Positions 54,234-63,254 of a DNA stretch of 64,000 nt are shown one piece after another. This stretch comes from Balneolales bacterium. Its GTDB lineage: Bacteria; Bacteroidota; Rhodothermia; Balneolales; Cyclonatronaceae. A program made the translations under genes and the position numbers. The notes beneath the pieces are model-generated. The model was not told the DNA's origin. It saw nothing but the letters and a program-made list of their open reading frames with translations, and did not search any database. How positions within the stretch are numbered: the first letter of the stretch is position 1; every line of letters starts with the position of its first letter. The DNA is taken from positions 1-64,000 of the forward strand of contig JAFIET010000008.1 in NCBI GenBank assembly GCA_020832405.1, read 5' to 3'.

Positions 54234-54680
54234 TTAATCTTCCTTAACAACCCAAAACTTAAGGGTAGCCTTAACTTCGGTGTGAAGGTCGATTGTAGCG
54301 GTAAACTCACCGAGGTTTTTAACATCAGAATCGATGGTAATTTTACGGCGGTCAATATTGAAGCCTTTCTCTGTGAGCGCATCGCCAAGCATTTGGTTGG
54401 TAACCGTACCGAAGATTTTTCCGTCTTCGCCGGCGGTAACCGAAATGGTGAGGGAGGTTTCAGCAATCTGACGTGCAACCTCTTCAGCCTGAACTTTGGT
54501 AGCGTCGGCTTTACGGGCTTTTTGACGAGCTTCTTCCTGTACAGAGCGTATAGCGCCCGGAGTTGCAAGAACAGCGTAGCCCTGAGGAACGAGATAGTTG
54601 CGACCGTAACCATCCTTAACCGTTACAATCTCACCGGCTGCTCCTAATTTTTCTACATCTTGTTTCAGAATCAGTTTCAT
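54234..54680 (-). CDS. rplI: 50S ribosomal protein L9
   Basis: 148 residues, the two-domain L9 form: an N-terminal globular domain (MKLILKQDVEKLGAAGEIVT, with KDGYGRNYLVP), a long connecting helix (EEARQKARKADATKVQAEEV) and a C-terminal domain. Last gene of the conserved rpsF-rpsR-rplI operon. It binds 23S rRNA near the L1 stalk. Confidence 0.98.
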   Translation of the reverse strand: MKLILKQDVEKLGAAGEIVTVKDGYGRNYLVPQGYAVLATPGAIRSVQEEARQKARKADATKVQAEEVARQIAETSLTISVTAGEDGKIFGTVTNQMLGDALTEKGFNIDRRKITIDSDVKNLGEFTATIDLHTEVKATLKFWVVKED

Positions 54681-54704
54681 GATACGAAAGTTAAACGGTT
54701 CGGA

Positions 54705-54956
54705 TTATCGGAGATTTTCAGCTACGAACGGCATCAGTGCCATTTGGCGTGCACGTTTGATGGCACGGGAGAGCTGCCGCTGGAATTTGGCACTTGTGCC
54801 GGTAACACGGCGGGGCAGAATTTTACCCTGATCGTTAACAAAACGCTCGAGCAGTGCTATATCTTTGTAATCGATATATTCGATACCGGACTTGGTAAAC
54901 TTGCACTCTTTGGTGCGAAGGTTTCCTTTTTTGGGGTGTTGCGGATTTTTAAGCAT
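54705..54956 (-). CDS. rpsR: 30S ribosomal protein S18
   Basis: 83 residues. The conserved core [20 protein letters not shown] is followed by [20 protein letters not shown] and the basic [11 protein letters not shown] tail. It binds S6 on the 30S platform. The N-terminus carries two Cys-free extra residues common in this group. It lies 24 bases from rplI and 35 from rpsF. Confidence 0.98.
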   Translation of the reverse strand: MLKNPQHPKKGNLRTKECKFTKSGIEYIDYKDIALLERFVNDQGKILPRRVTGTSAKFQRQLSRAIKRARQMALMPFVAENLR

Positions 54957-54991
54957 GAATCCTGTATGGTTTATGATGAATAATATGAGGC

Positions 54992-55378
54992 TTAGTCGTC
55001 AGAACCGCCTTCGGTTTCGTCTTCAACTTCCGGAAACACTTCCGGAACGGCGCCTTTTTTCTGAAGCTCTCTGTGCCGCTTCATTTTATTATCGTACTTA
55101 ATCGTGATAAAACGTATGATGTTATCATCAATGCGCTCCATCCGTTCAAGCTTCTCAATAAACTCACCGGGACCGGTGAAATACAGGTTTACATAGTATC
55201 CGCTGCGCTTACCGTCGATTTCGTAGGCGAGGCGCTGAATACCCCATTCGTTTACTTCTTCAATCTCGCAGCCGTTTTCCTTAAGCATGTTCACATACTT
55301 GGCAACGGTAGCCTTAATGTCTTCGTCGTCAATAACCGCATTTACGACAAAGAGGTGCTCATAATAATTTGTTTTCAT
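54992..55378 (-). CDS. rpsF: 30S ribosomal protein S6
   Basis: 128 residues. Ferredoxin-like S6 fold: [20 protein letters not shown], a central [20 protein letters not shown] and [20 protein letters not shown], then an acidic tail ([12 protein letters not shown]). It pairs with S18. First gene of the operon. Just upstream on the minus strand is a terminator (55397-55430) ending 18 bases before the ATG, and a candidate promoter with a 14-bp palindrome. Confidence 0.98.
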   Translation of the reverse strand: MKTNYYEHLFVVNAVIDDEDIKATVAKYVNMLKENGCEIEEVNEWGIQRLAYEIDGKRSGYYVNLYFTGPGEFIEKLERMERIDDNIIRFITIKYDNKMKRHRELQKKGAVPEVFPEVEDETEGGSDD

Positions 55379-55396
55379 GATTACCTTCGGGTGTTT

Positions 55397-55430
55397 ATAA
55401 AAAAACAGCCACAGGACTTTCCTGTGGCAG
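55397..55430 (-). terminator. Terminator / attenuator directly ahead of rpsF
   Basis: On the minus strand, stem GCCACAGGA / TCCTGTGGC with a 3-base loop, then a run of seven Ts ending about 18 bases before the rpsF ATG. It ends the nuo transcript, and it would also lie in the rpsF leader if transcription starts near 55438. Confidence 0.88.
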
Positions 55431-55438
55431 GCAGATTT

Positions 55439-55480
55439 ACAATATACGCACTTATGGCTTTAATTTCCATAAGTGCGTAT
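55439..55480 (-). promoter_or_regulatory. 14-bp palindrome overlapping a possible rpsF promoter
   Basis: Perfect arms ATACGCACTTATGG (55444-55457) and CCATAAGTGCGTAT (55467-55480), 9-base centre. Minus-strand TATATTGT (55446-55439) resembles a -7 element at its edge. Either an operator or a leader hairpin. Confidence 0.45.
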
Positions 55481-55494
55481 CAATTAATTAAAAA

Positions 55495-56946
55495 TCAGGG
55501 GGCTGTTGCTGTGAGCATGCTGTCTGAAAAGTATCCGTAAATCATCTCGGTAACACCGCCGGGAACAACTCCGAAATAAAGGGTAAGCAGTGCAAGAAAC
55601 ACCAGAGAAAAAGAATAGACTTTCTTGGGTTCAATGAGTGAAACACTTTCTTTACCTTCACGGAAGTACAGATAAACCATCACCCGCAGATAATAGTAGG
55701 CACTTGCGGCACTCGCGAGAACCCCGACAACTACGAGGGATACCAGCCCTGCTTCAATACCGGCTGAAAAAACAAGGTATTTGGCATTAAATCCGGCAGA
55801 AATCGGGATACCAGCCAGTGAAAACAGGAAGATACTCAGCAGCACTCCCATTATAGGCCGCTGATAACCAAGGCCGGCATAACTTTCCACATTATTGAAG
55901 TGCACATCGTGATTTTTCTCGTAGTAAGCCACAACTCCGAAAGCGCCCACATTCATAAATGTGTAGGCAAGCAGGTAGAAAAGAACCGCACTGTAGCCGG
56001 CAACACTTCCTGCAGCAAGCCCGACAAACAAGTAGCCAACGTGTGCAATACTTGAATAGGCCAGCATACGCTTCACATTATCCTGAACCATTGCTACTGC
56101 ATTACCGAGAATCATCGTTAGCAATGCAATGATGCTGAATGTTGCTGTAAGTTCAGTTGCAATAAACGGCATTGCACGATCGAGGATCAGAACAAGCGCA
56201 ACGAATGAGGCTGTTTTTCCGGCCGTTGACATATACGCAGTAATGGTTGTTGGCGAGCCGGTGTAAACATCGGGTGTCCACATGTGAAAGGGCACTGCCG
56301 AAACTTTGAACATAAATGCTACAAGCAGTAAGGATACCCCGCCCCAGTAGATAAGGCCCCCATCGGTGTAAGCACCAATTTCAGGCAAAGAAGTAGAACC
56401 TGTTGCTCCGTAAAGCAGGGTGATGCCATACAGGAAGAAACCTGTAGAAAAGGCACCCATTACAAAATATTTCAGGGCTGATTCCACGCCAAGACGCTTA
56501 TCCCGGATTATACCCGCAAGTGCGTACAAACACACAGACATTGTTTCCAGACCCACAAAAACGGTGACCAGATCATTTGCAGTTGCCAGCACAATCATCC
56601 CGAAAGTACAGAACATCAACAGCGGATACACTTGAGGGAAGTTATGCTTCACCCCTATGAGGTAATCATGCGTAAGAATAACCGTAAAAAAGGTTCCAAA
56701 AACGACAATAAAAGTTCCAAAAGCAGCTGTTCCGCCGGCACCGGCCATATCGCTGAAAATAAGCTCTGGTGCCTGCATCAGCAGATCCCAGGAGGCAACA
56801 CCCAGGGCAATTCCCAGGAAAACCATTGTTGTGGTATAAATGGTTCTTGAGCGGGCTTTGTACCCGTCAAGCATCATTACTGTTAGCCCCCCGATTGCTA
56901 CTATGGTAGCGGGAAGAAAGAGTAGTAAATCGTTAATGATTTCCAT
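55495..56946 (-). CDS. nuoN: NADH-quinone oxidoreductase subunit N
   Basis: 483 residues, about 14 transmembrane helices, antiporter-like. Conserved Lys/Glu-bearing helices appear, for example AVMFKVSAVPFHMWTPDVYT-type motif (FKVSAVPFHMWTPDVYTGSP) and VKRMLAYSSIAHVGYLFVGL. It forms part of the proton-pumping membrane arm of complex I. Last gene of nuoJKLM-pcd-nuoN; a terminator follows at 55397-55430. Confidence 0.95.
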   Translation of the reverse strand: MEIINDLLLFLPATIVAIGGLTVMMLDGYKARSRTIYTTTMVFLGIALGVASWDLLMQAPELIFSDMAGAGGTAAFGTFIVVFGTFFTVILTHDYLIGVKHNFPQVYPLLMFCTFGMIVLATANDLVTVFVGLETMSVCLYALAGIIRDKRLGVESALKYFVMGAFSTGFFLYGITLLYGATGSTSLPEIGAYTDGGLIYWGGVSLLLVAFMFKVSAVPFHMWTPDVYTGSPTTITAYMSTAGKTASFVALVLILDRAMPFIATELTATFSIIALLTMILGNAVAMVQDNVKRMLAYSSIAHVGYLFVGLAAGSVAGYSAVLFYLLAYTFMNVGAFGVVAYYEKNHDVHFNNVESYAGLGYQRPIMGVLLSIFLFSLAGIPISAGFNAKYLVFSAGIEAGLVSLVVVGVLASAASAYYYLRVMVYLYFREGKESVSLIEPKKVYSFSLVFLALLTLYFGVVPGGVTEMIYGYFSDSMLTATAP

Positions 56947-56952
56947 TAATTC

Positions 56953-57243
56953 TTACATTTCGAGATTATCGATACGTTTGGCAAGTTCCAGATCTTTCCG
57001 GGTAACCTGACCGTCGGCATCGTGTGTTGTAAGCCTGATTTCCACGTTGTTGTACACATTGTAGATCTCAGGATGATGGCCAAGGTCTTCGGCTTCAAAA
57101 CTAATGCGCACAATAAATGAGACTGCGTCACGAAAGCTGGCAAACTGATAGCTTACAGTGATGGCATTATCTTCAAATTCCCAACCTTCAAGTTCTTCGA
57201 GGGCTTCATTGATTTCTTTTTCGGTAAGTGCGGTAGTACTCAT
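56953..57243 (-). CDS. Pterin-4a-carbinolamine dehydratase
   Basis: 96 residues. The family signature is present: EDLGHHPEIYNVYNNVEIRL with TTHDADGQVTRKD (paired His and downstream His and Asp). It dehydrates 4a-hydroxytetrahydrobiopterin (or related pterins) for recycling of the pterin cofactor, and some members (PhhB/DCoH) also act as protein partners. It sits inside the nuo operon: its ATG overlaps the nuoM stop (ATGA) and nuoN starts six bases after its own end. No aromatic amino acid hydroxylase is in the window. Confidence 0.94.
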   Translation of the reverse strand: MSTTALTEKEINEALEELEGWEFEDNAITVSYQFASFRDAVSFIVRISFEAEDLGHHPEIYNVYNNVEIRLTTHDADGQVTRKDLELAKRIDNLEM

Positions 57244-58856
57244 GGGTTGGTTTTCTCCTGATTAAATTCTGCGTAATTCGGGGTTATATCATAAAGCCGT
57301 TGTGCCCATGCCGGCATATCAGCCGCATGTGAGGCTTCCATGATGGCGGCGCGTTTTTGTTCGGCCTGCTCAAGCAGTACGTTTACCTGATGCTCAGAGT
57401 ACTGCGTGAAGTGAGTTGGGCGAATACCTATCCAGATGATGAAAAACATCACAGGTATGAGCAAACCTATTTCACGGGCGTTAAGATCAACCAGCTTTTT
57501 GTTTTCTTCTTTCAGCACAGGGCCAAACATTACCCTGCGGAACATCCAAAGCATGTAGATGGCCGCGAGAATAACTCCTGTTGTTGCTACAATTGCAAAC
57601 CAGATACTGCCGATTGATTCAGAGTTGAAGGCTCCCATCAGAATCAGAAACTCCCCGACAAAACCGTTGAGTCCCGGCAGTCCGATGCTGGCAAAAGTAG
57701 CAAGCATAAACATAACTGCGAATACAGGCATAATGCTGGTAATACCCCCAAAATCTTCAATCTGACGCGAGTGGCGTCGGTCATAAATCATTCCTACAAT
57801 CAGGAATAACGCGCCCGTTGAAAGGCCGTGGTTAATCATTTGTATGATGGCGCCTTGTACACCAATGGTATTGAGGGCAAATAGCCCCAGCACCACAAAG
57901 CCCAGGTGACTTACAGAGGAATAAGCTACGAGCTTTTTCACATCCTTCTGAACCATCGCTACAAATGCCCCATAAACAATACCAATTACGGCAAGGAATG
58001 CAATTGCGGGTGCAAACTCCAGCATAGCATTGGGGAAAAGCGGCAGACAAAAACGGATGAGTCCGTAGGTTCCCATTTTAAGCATAATGGCTGCAAGAAC
58101 GACCGAACCTGCTGTGGGTGCCTCAGTGTGTGCATAAGGCAGCCATGTGTGGAACGGAAACAGCGGCACCTTAATGAAGAATGCCAGTGCGAAAGCAAGG
58201 AACAGCCAGGTTTGCTCTACCAAACCAATCTGATATTCCATGCCTGAGAGCACGCGCCAGTCGGTAATAAAAATGCCGTCGTTGATGGCATTGCCGGCAT
58301 GGTACCCGACGTAAACCAGAGCAACAAGCATAATCAGCGAGCCGACCAATGTGTACAGAAAGAATTTGATGGTTGCATGAATCCGGCCTTTCCCTCCCCA
58401 AATACCAATAAGGAAATACATGGGGATCAGGGTCAGCTCAAAAAATACGTAGAAAACGACCAGGTCGAGTGCGGCAAACACACCAAGTGAACCGGTTTGC
58501 AAAATAAGCAGCATGGCAAAAAAACCGGGTACGTGCTTTTTCACGGAGGTCCATGATGAGAGTACCACAATCGGACCGAAGAAAGTGGTTAACATAAAGA
58601 GCAGCAGGCTCAGCCCGTCAAGACCAACTATATATTTGATGTCCAGCCCGAAAACCAGGTTTCCGGATTCAGTTACATATTGAGCAGCATCAGAAGCTGC
58701 AACATCAAAATTAAAAATTAGCGGCAGGGAAATTGCAAAGGTAAGTGTGGTGAAGACAAGAGCGATCCATTTCACCAACTCATCACTTTTCGCAAACAGG
58801 ATGGCGAGCACACCCAGCAGCGGTAAATAGATAGTTAAATTTAATAGAGTTTCCAT
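57240..58856 (-). CDS. nuoM: NADH-quinone oxidoreductase subunit M
   Basis: 538 residues, about 14 transmembrane helices. Antiporter-like core: FALAFFIKVPLFPFHTWLPY (Lys and His in the channel), YAHTEAPTAGSVVLAAIMLK and DVKKLVAYSSVSHLGFVVLG. An early Glu-rich helix (VFYVFFELTLIPMYFLIGIW) carries the conserved Glu. It pumps protons in complex I. Coupled by ATGA overlap to the dehydratase gene; it follows nuoL by 14 bases. Confidence 0.97.
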   Translation of the reverse strand: METLLNLTIYLPLLGVLAILFAKSDELVKWIALVFTTLTFAISLPLIFNFDVAASDAAQYVTESGNLVFGLDIKYIVGLDGLSLLLFMLTTFFGPIVVLSSWTSVKKHVPGFFAMLLILQTGSLGVFAALDLVVFYVFFELTLIPMYFLIGIWGGKGRIHATIKFFLYTLVGSLIMLVALVYVGYHAGNAINDGIFITDWRVLSGMEYQIGLVEQTWLFLAFALAFFIKVPLFPFHTWLPYAHTEAPTAGSVVLAAIMLKMGTYGLIRFCLPLFPNAMLEFAPAIAFLAVIGIVYGAFVAMVQKDVKKLVAYSSVSHLGFVVLGLFALNTIGVQGAIIQMINHGLSTGALFLIVGMIYDRRHSRQIEDFGGITSIMPVFAVMFMLATFASIGLPGLNGFVGEFLILMGAFNSESIGSIWFAIVATTGVILAAIYMLWMFRRVMFGPVLKEENKKLVDLNAREIGLLIPVMFFIIWIGIRPTHFTQYSEHQVNVLLEQAEQKRAAIMEASHAADMPAWAQRLYDITPNYAEFNQEKTNP

Positions 58857-58870
58857 GAGTAAGCGGCTTC

Positions 58871-60880
58871 CTAAAAGATTAACAATCCGATAATGAGTAT
58901 TACCCCTACCACAAATGCGATGGCGTAGGTGTTAATTACACCTGTTTGAACGAAGCGCAGAAGACTGCCGAAGAACTGTACTATACTGCCAATCGCATTT
59001 ACAAAACCGTCCAGGATTTTGACATCAAATACAGCAAGTACCCGATCAGCAAGCCTGTTACCCGGGCGGATAATCATTGCTTCGTAAGCCTCATCGAATT
59101 TGTATTTATCTTCCCATGTGGCGTAAAGGGAGCCGAAACGCTCACGGATGGCCGCATCAGTAGCCTCTCCCTTATCGTTATCATACATCCTGTAAGCTAA
59201 AATAGTGGCGCCAACGGCTACAACAATGGCTATTGCTACCAGCGTCCACTTTACGCCGTAGGGCAGTATAATGGCCGCCCTCACCGTAACACCGCTCAGC
59301 CATGCGTAAAGCCAGTTCACAGTTGCATCTGTACTTGTGAACGTAGTGACGAAAAATTCAGGTACACCCATAAAACCGCCAACCAAAGCAAGTGCCGCAA
59401 GAATCCATAGCGGAGCTGTCATGCTTGCAGGGCTTTCATGCAGGTATTTGGCTGCATTTTCTGCTCCCTTAAATTTGCCGGGAAGTTTGAAGGTGCCGTG
59501 GAAGGTCGTAAGTGTAAGCCGGAACATATAGAATGCGGTAAGAAAAGCAGTCAGTACTGCAAGGCCCCAAAGAGCATAATATACAGCACCGAATTCGCCC
59601 AAACCGGCATTAAAGAGATAGGCAAGAATCTCATCTTTAGAGAAAAAGCCTGAAAAAACCGGGATACCTGCAATCGCAAATGTTGAGATCAAAAAGGTTT
59701 TATAGGTTGAAGGCATATATTCTTTAAGACCGCCCATATTGCGCATATCCTGCGGGTCGAAATGTACGTGCTTGCCTTCATGTTCGAGCTCGTGTTCAAC
59801 GTGATGCATTGCGTGAATAACAGAACCGGAACCGAGGAACAAGCAGGCCTTGAAGAAGGCGTGAGTTACAACGTGGAACATGGCTGCCACAAAACCGCCG
59901 GAACCAAGGGCAAGAAACATAAACCCGAGCTGCGAGACTGTTGAGTATGCCAGTACCTTTTTAATATCATACTGCGTGAGTGCAATGGTTGCAGCAACAA
60001 TAGCGGTAAGACCACCGATAACAGCTACAAGCAGCATAGCTTCAGGGGAAGTCATATAAAGGCCTGAGAACCGGGTAATAAGATATATACCTGATGTAAC
60101 CATCGTAGCGGCATGGATAAGAGCGGAAACCGGCGTCGGCCCTGCCATAGCGTCTGGCAGCCATACAAACAGCGGAATCTGTGCGCTCTTACCGGTAGCA
60201 CCTATAAACATCAGCACAGCTACCCAGAAAGCGATATCCCCGTTGAAAAGGTGCAGATTACTGAAAATCACATCAAAATCGAGGCTGCCAACCGTTCTGA
60301 AAACCAGGAACATGGCTACCAGAAAGGCGAAGTCGCCCACACGGTTGTAGATAAATGCCTTGTTGGCTGCCGTCGCTTTTTCCATATCCTTGTACCAGAA
60401 GCCGATCAGCAGGTAGGAACATACGCCTACGCCTTCCCAGCCAAGGAAAAGCAGCAGCAGGTTATTTGCCATAACAAGGTTTAGCATGGCAAAGATGAAC
60501 AGGTTCAGGTAGGCAAAGAATTTATAAAAACCTTCATCGGTCTTCATGTAACCCATCGAATAGATGTGTATGAGCGTACCTACCCCCGTAACAACAAGTG
60601 CCATTAGTATGGAAAGCTGATCCACACGATAGGCAATATCAGAAGTGAAGCTGCCGGCTTCAATCCAGGTAAAAAGCCGAACCACAACTGGTTCAGAACC
60701 GGCATTCATTTCGAGGAATATCTGGAAGGCAATGAGAAACGGCACAAAAACCGCAAATGTGGCCAGCCAGCCAATTACGCTTTTCTGTTTTCGGTATCCC
60801 TCAGAGCTTAGTCCCAGCAATCCGTTAATCAGAAAGCCGATTAGCGGGATTACTACAATTAGCCAGACAAATTCAGCCAT
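58871..60880 (-). CDS. nuoL: NADH-quinone oxidoreductase subunit L
   Basis: 669 residues with about 16 transmembrane helices and the long lateral helix of NuoL. Conserved FLGWEGVGVCSYLLIGFWYK, GKSAQIPLFVWLPDAMAGPT and PVSALIHAATMVTSGIYLIT are intact. Largest antiporter-like subunit and outermost proton pump of complex I. It follows nuoK after a 166-base gap, the widest in the cluster. Confidence 0.97.
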   Translation of the reverse strand: MAEFVWLIVVIPLIGFLINGLLGLSSEGYRKQKSVIGWLATFAVFVPFLIAFQIFLEMNAGSEPVVVRLFTWIEAGSFTSDIAYRVDQLSILMALVVTGVGTLIHIYSMGYMKTDEGFYKFFAYLNLFIFAMLNLVMANNLLLLFLGWEGVGVCSYLLIGFWYKDMEKATAANKAFIYNRVGDFAFLVAMFLVFRTVGSLDFDVIFSNLHLFNGDIAFWVAVLMFIGATGKSAQIPLFVWLPDAMAGPTPVSALIHAATMVTSGIYLITRFSGLYMTSPEAMLLVAVIGGLTAIVAATIALTQYDIKKVLAYSTVSQLGFMFLALGSGGFVAAMFHVVTHAFFKACLFLGSGSVIHAMHHVEHELEHEGKHVHFDPQDMRNMGGLKEYMPSTYKTFLISTFAIAGIPVFSGFFSKDEILAYLFNAGLGEFGAVYYALWGLAVLTAFLTAFYMFRLTLTTFHGTFKLPGKFKGAENAAKYLHESPASMTAPLWILAALALVGGFMGVPEFFVTTFTSTDATVNWLYAWLSGVTVRAAIILPYGVKWTLVAIAIVVAVGATILAYRMYDNDKGEATDAAIRERFGSLYATWEDKYKFDEAYEAMIIRPGNRLADRVLAVFDVKILDGFVNAIGSIVQFFGSLLRFVQTGVINTYAIAFVVGVILIIGLLIF

Positions 60881-61046
60881 TGGATTAATTAAATAAGTGG
60901 TTGTCTGTAATTATATGCTGTATAAAAGATGTTTTTGATGCCCGTATTCTTTTGTTCGCATAAAACCGCCGCTTTCAATGCAGCTTAAAATTTTAGCACT
61001 AACCAGAATGAAAAGGCACAAAAAACTCCGCATGTAAGCCATTTGG

Positions 61047-61349
61047 CTACCAGCGGAGCAAATTGATTTTACTGATATCAGCTGTGATGTTGTTGCGGTA
61101 AATGGCAATTACAATAGCCAGGCCTACACATGCTTCAGCTGCAGCCACACAAAGGACAAAGAACACCAGAATCATCCCGTGAACATCGCCCATTGAAGCG
61201 CTAAAGGCTACCAGTGAGATATTTACGGCACTAAGCATCAGCTCAACACACATGAATACCACAATGGCGTTTTTACGGATTAGTACGCCTAAAACCCCGA
61301 TTACAAATAATACGGCGCTAACGCCGAGATACAGTTCCAGACCTATCAT
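61047..61349 (-). CDS. nuoK: NADH-quinone oxidoreductase subunit K
   Basis: 100 residues, three transmembrane helices, with the conserved Glu residues in [20 protein letters not shown] and [20 protein letters not shown] that lie on the proton path. Overlaps the nuoJ stop by four bases (ATGA). Confidence 0.96.
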   Translation of the reverse strand: MIGLELYLGVSAVLFVIGVLGVLIRKNAIVVFMCVELMLSAVNISLVAFSASMGDVHGMILVFFVLCVAAAEACVGLAIVIAIYRNNITADISKINLLRW

Positions 61350-61870
61350 TCGATTTCGTCCTCAACGTTAACATTTTTTTGAGCCAGCAGCATAGCACCT
61401 ACAACAGCAGCTGTGAGCAGTATAGCCGTCGCTTCAAAGGGAAGCAGAAATGTTGTGAACATTTCATCACCGATAGCTTCAACCGTTCCGATAGCCATCA
61501 GCTCCTGCTGCGAGAAATCAGGCAATGCACCTGTGAAGTTACCCACAATATAAAGCAGCTGCGCCAGAACAATTACGGTTACCAGTACGGCGAAAATCTG
61601 TTTAAAATCGACCTTTGTGACTATCTGTTCATCCTCGTCCATGTTCAGAACCATGATAACAAAGAGAAACAACACCATAATAGCTCCGGCATATACCAGG
61701 ATCTGAATTACGGCCAAAAACTGCGCGTTCAGCGACAAATAGAAACCTGACACAGATAACATGTGAAGAATCAGAAATAAAGCGCTGTTTACGGTGTTTT
61801 TGCTTAGAACCATTGCGAGGGCAGTACCCAGTGCAAATGTGGCAACAAATACAAAAAAGAAGGTTTCCAT
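61346..61870 (-). CDS. nuoJ: NADH-quinone oxidoreductase subunit J
   Basis: 174 residues, five transmembrane helices. [20 protein letters not shown] is the conserved NuoJ helix that bends during coupling. First gene of the nuoJKLM-pcd-nuoN run in this window; the promoter is at 61901-61932 and the next gene upstream (moxR) is divergent, so nuoA-I must be elsewhere. Confidence 0.95.
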   Translation of the reverse strand: METFFFVFVATFALGTALAMVLSKNTVNSALFLILHMLSVSGFYLSLNAQFLAVIQILVYAGAIMVLFLFVIMVLNMDEDEQIVTKVDFKQIFAVLVTVIVLAQLLYIVGNFTGALPDFSQQELMAIGTVEAIGDEMFTTFLLPFEATAILLTAAVVGAMLLAQKNVNVEDEIE

Positions 61871-61900
61871 GTATGAATGTATTCCGTGAATTTTCGAGCG

Positions 61901-61932
61901 TAAAGGTACCCAAATTTCATTCGGGCTTCAAC
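61901..61932 (-). promoter_or_regulatory. Bacteroidota-type promoter for nuoJ
   Basis: On the minus strand, GTTG at 61932-61929, 20-base spacer, TACCTTTA at 61908-61901. It is about 30 bases ahead of the nuoJ ATG. The 296-base gap from nuoJ to moxR also holds the moxR promoter, which I could not place. Confidence 0.45.
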
Positions 61933-62166
61933 TCAATTCTTGTTATTGTCGTTTGTACGCCAATATCCTACCTTTTGACTGACCACCGGTTTCTCATTAA
62001 AATCAATCATATACTTGTTTTTTAATGGTTTCGGGAAATCAGCGGTGTAACGGTCAGCGGGCAAATATCTCAACAGCTTCCCCCTGAACATAAACTTTAC
62101 TGATAGTCTCCAAAAATAAAAAAAAGCTTCTCAATAATCACCCCTAATTCGATTCTAAAGAAAACT

Positions 62167-63168
62167 ATGTCCGAAAAAACAGCACAAATTCAGGAGTTAA
62201 ATAAGCGGATCGCTCAAAGCAGTGCTTTTATTGAAGCTATCCGAAATGAAATGGCAAAAGTTGTTGTCGGGCAGCAGTATATGATAGATCGTTTACTGAT
62301 CGGGCTGTTGTGTAACGGGCATGTTTTACTCGAAGGTGTGCCGGGGCTGGCCAAAACATTAACGGTGTCTTCGCTTGCAAAAGTAATCGACACCCGCTTT
62401 CAGCGCATTCAGTTTACGCCGGATCTGCTGCCGGCTGATCTTGTCGGGACCCTCATCTATAATCAGAAGCTCGGTGACTTCACCGTAAAGAAAGGTCCCG
62501 TTTTTGCCAACATTATTCTTGCTGATGAAATCAACCGCTCACCTGCCAAGGTACAAAGCGCACTGCTTGAGTGTATGCAGGAACGCCAGGTTACCATTGG
62601 TGAAGAAACGTTTAAGCTTGAAGAACCCTTCCTGGTTCTCGCTACGCAAAACCCTGTGGAACAAGAGGGTACCTACCCGCTTCCTGAAGCCCAAATTGAC
62701 CGTTTTATGATGAAGCTCAAAGTAGGCTACCCTTCTGAACAGGAGGAAATGCAGATTATGCGCCGCATGTCTGGTATTCAGAAACCTTCTGAACTCCAAA
62801 AAGTAATTAGTGCCGAAAAAATTCTGGAAGCCCGCCAAACAGTAAACGACATTTATATTGATGAAAAAGTAGAGCAATATATCATCAATCTTATTTTTGC
62901 TACACGCAAGCCGGTGAAGTACGGTGTGCGTGAACTTGAACACATGATTAATTTCGGGGCTTCACCACGCGCATCAATAAACCTGAACCAGGCTTCTAAA
63001 GCGCATGCATTTTTAGAACACAGAGGCTATGTTACCCCGGATGATGTCCGTTCGGTTGTTTTGGATGTAATGCGACACAGAATAATTTTAAGTTATGAAG
63101 CAGAAGCTGAAGACTTAACTACAGAAGATGTGATCGATAAACTGTTAAACAAAATACAGGTTCCCTAA
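62167..63168 (+). CDS. MoxR-family AAA+ ATPase
   Basis: 333 residues, AAA+ fold. Walker A-like LEGVPGLAKTLTVSSLAKVI, Walker B ADEINRSPAKVQSALLECMQ, sensor 1 LATQNPVEQEGTYPLPEAQI and arginine-finger region with DRFMMKLKVGYPS. MoxR ATPases are chaperones that mature metalloenzymes or regulate stress together with vWA or DUF58 proteins. None of those partners follows here; the next gene is a small unknown protein and then nadA in reverse. Cytoplasmic. ATG 62167 is the first start and gives the expected N-terminal helix. Confidence 0.93.
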   Translation: MSEKTAQIQELNKRIAQSSAFIEAIRNEMAKVVVGQQYMIDRLLIGLLCNGHVLLEGVPGLAKTLTVSSLAKVIDTRFQRIQFTPDLLPADLVGTLIYNQKLGDFTVKKGPVFANIILADEINRSPAKVQSALLECMQERQVTIGEETFKLEEPFLVLATQNPVEQEGTYPLPEAQIDRFMMKLKVGYPSEQEEMQIMRRMSGIQKPSELQKVISAEKILEARQTVNDIYIDEKVEQYIINLIFATRKPVKYGVRELEHMINFGASPRASINLNQASKAHAFLEHRGYVTPDDVRSVVLDVMRHRIILSYEAEAEDLTTEDVIDKLLNKIQVP

Positions 63169-63254
63169 GGTATTCTTTATAATTAAATATTGGATTTTTT
63201 TTTGAATTCATTTATTTTAGAGATGTTTCCTTGGACTTAAATTAATAATACACT

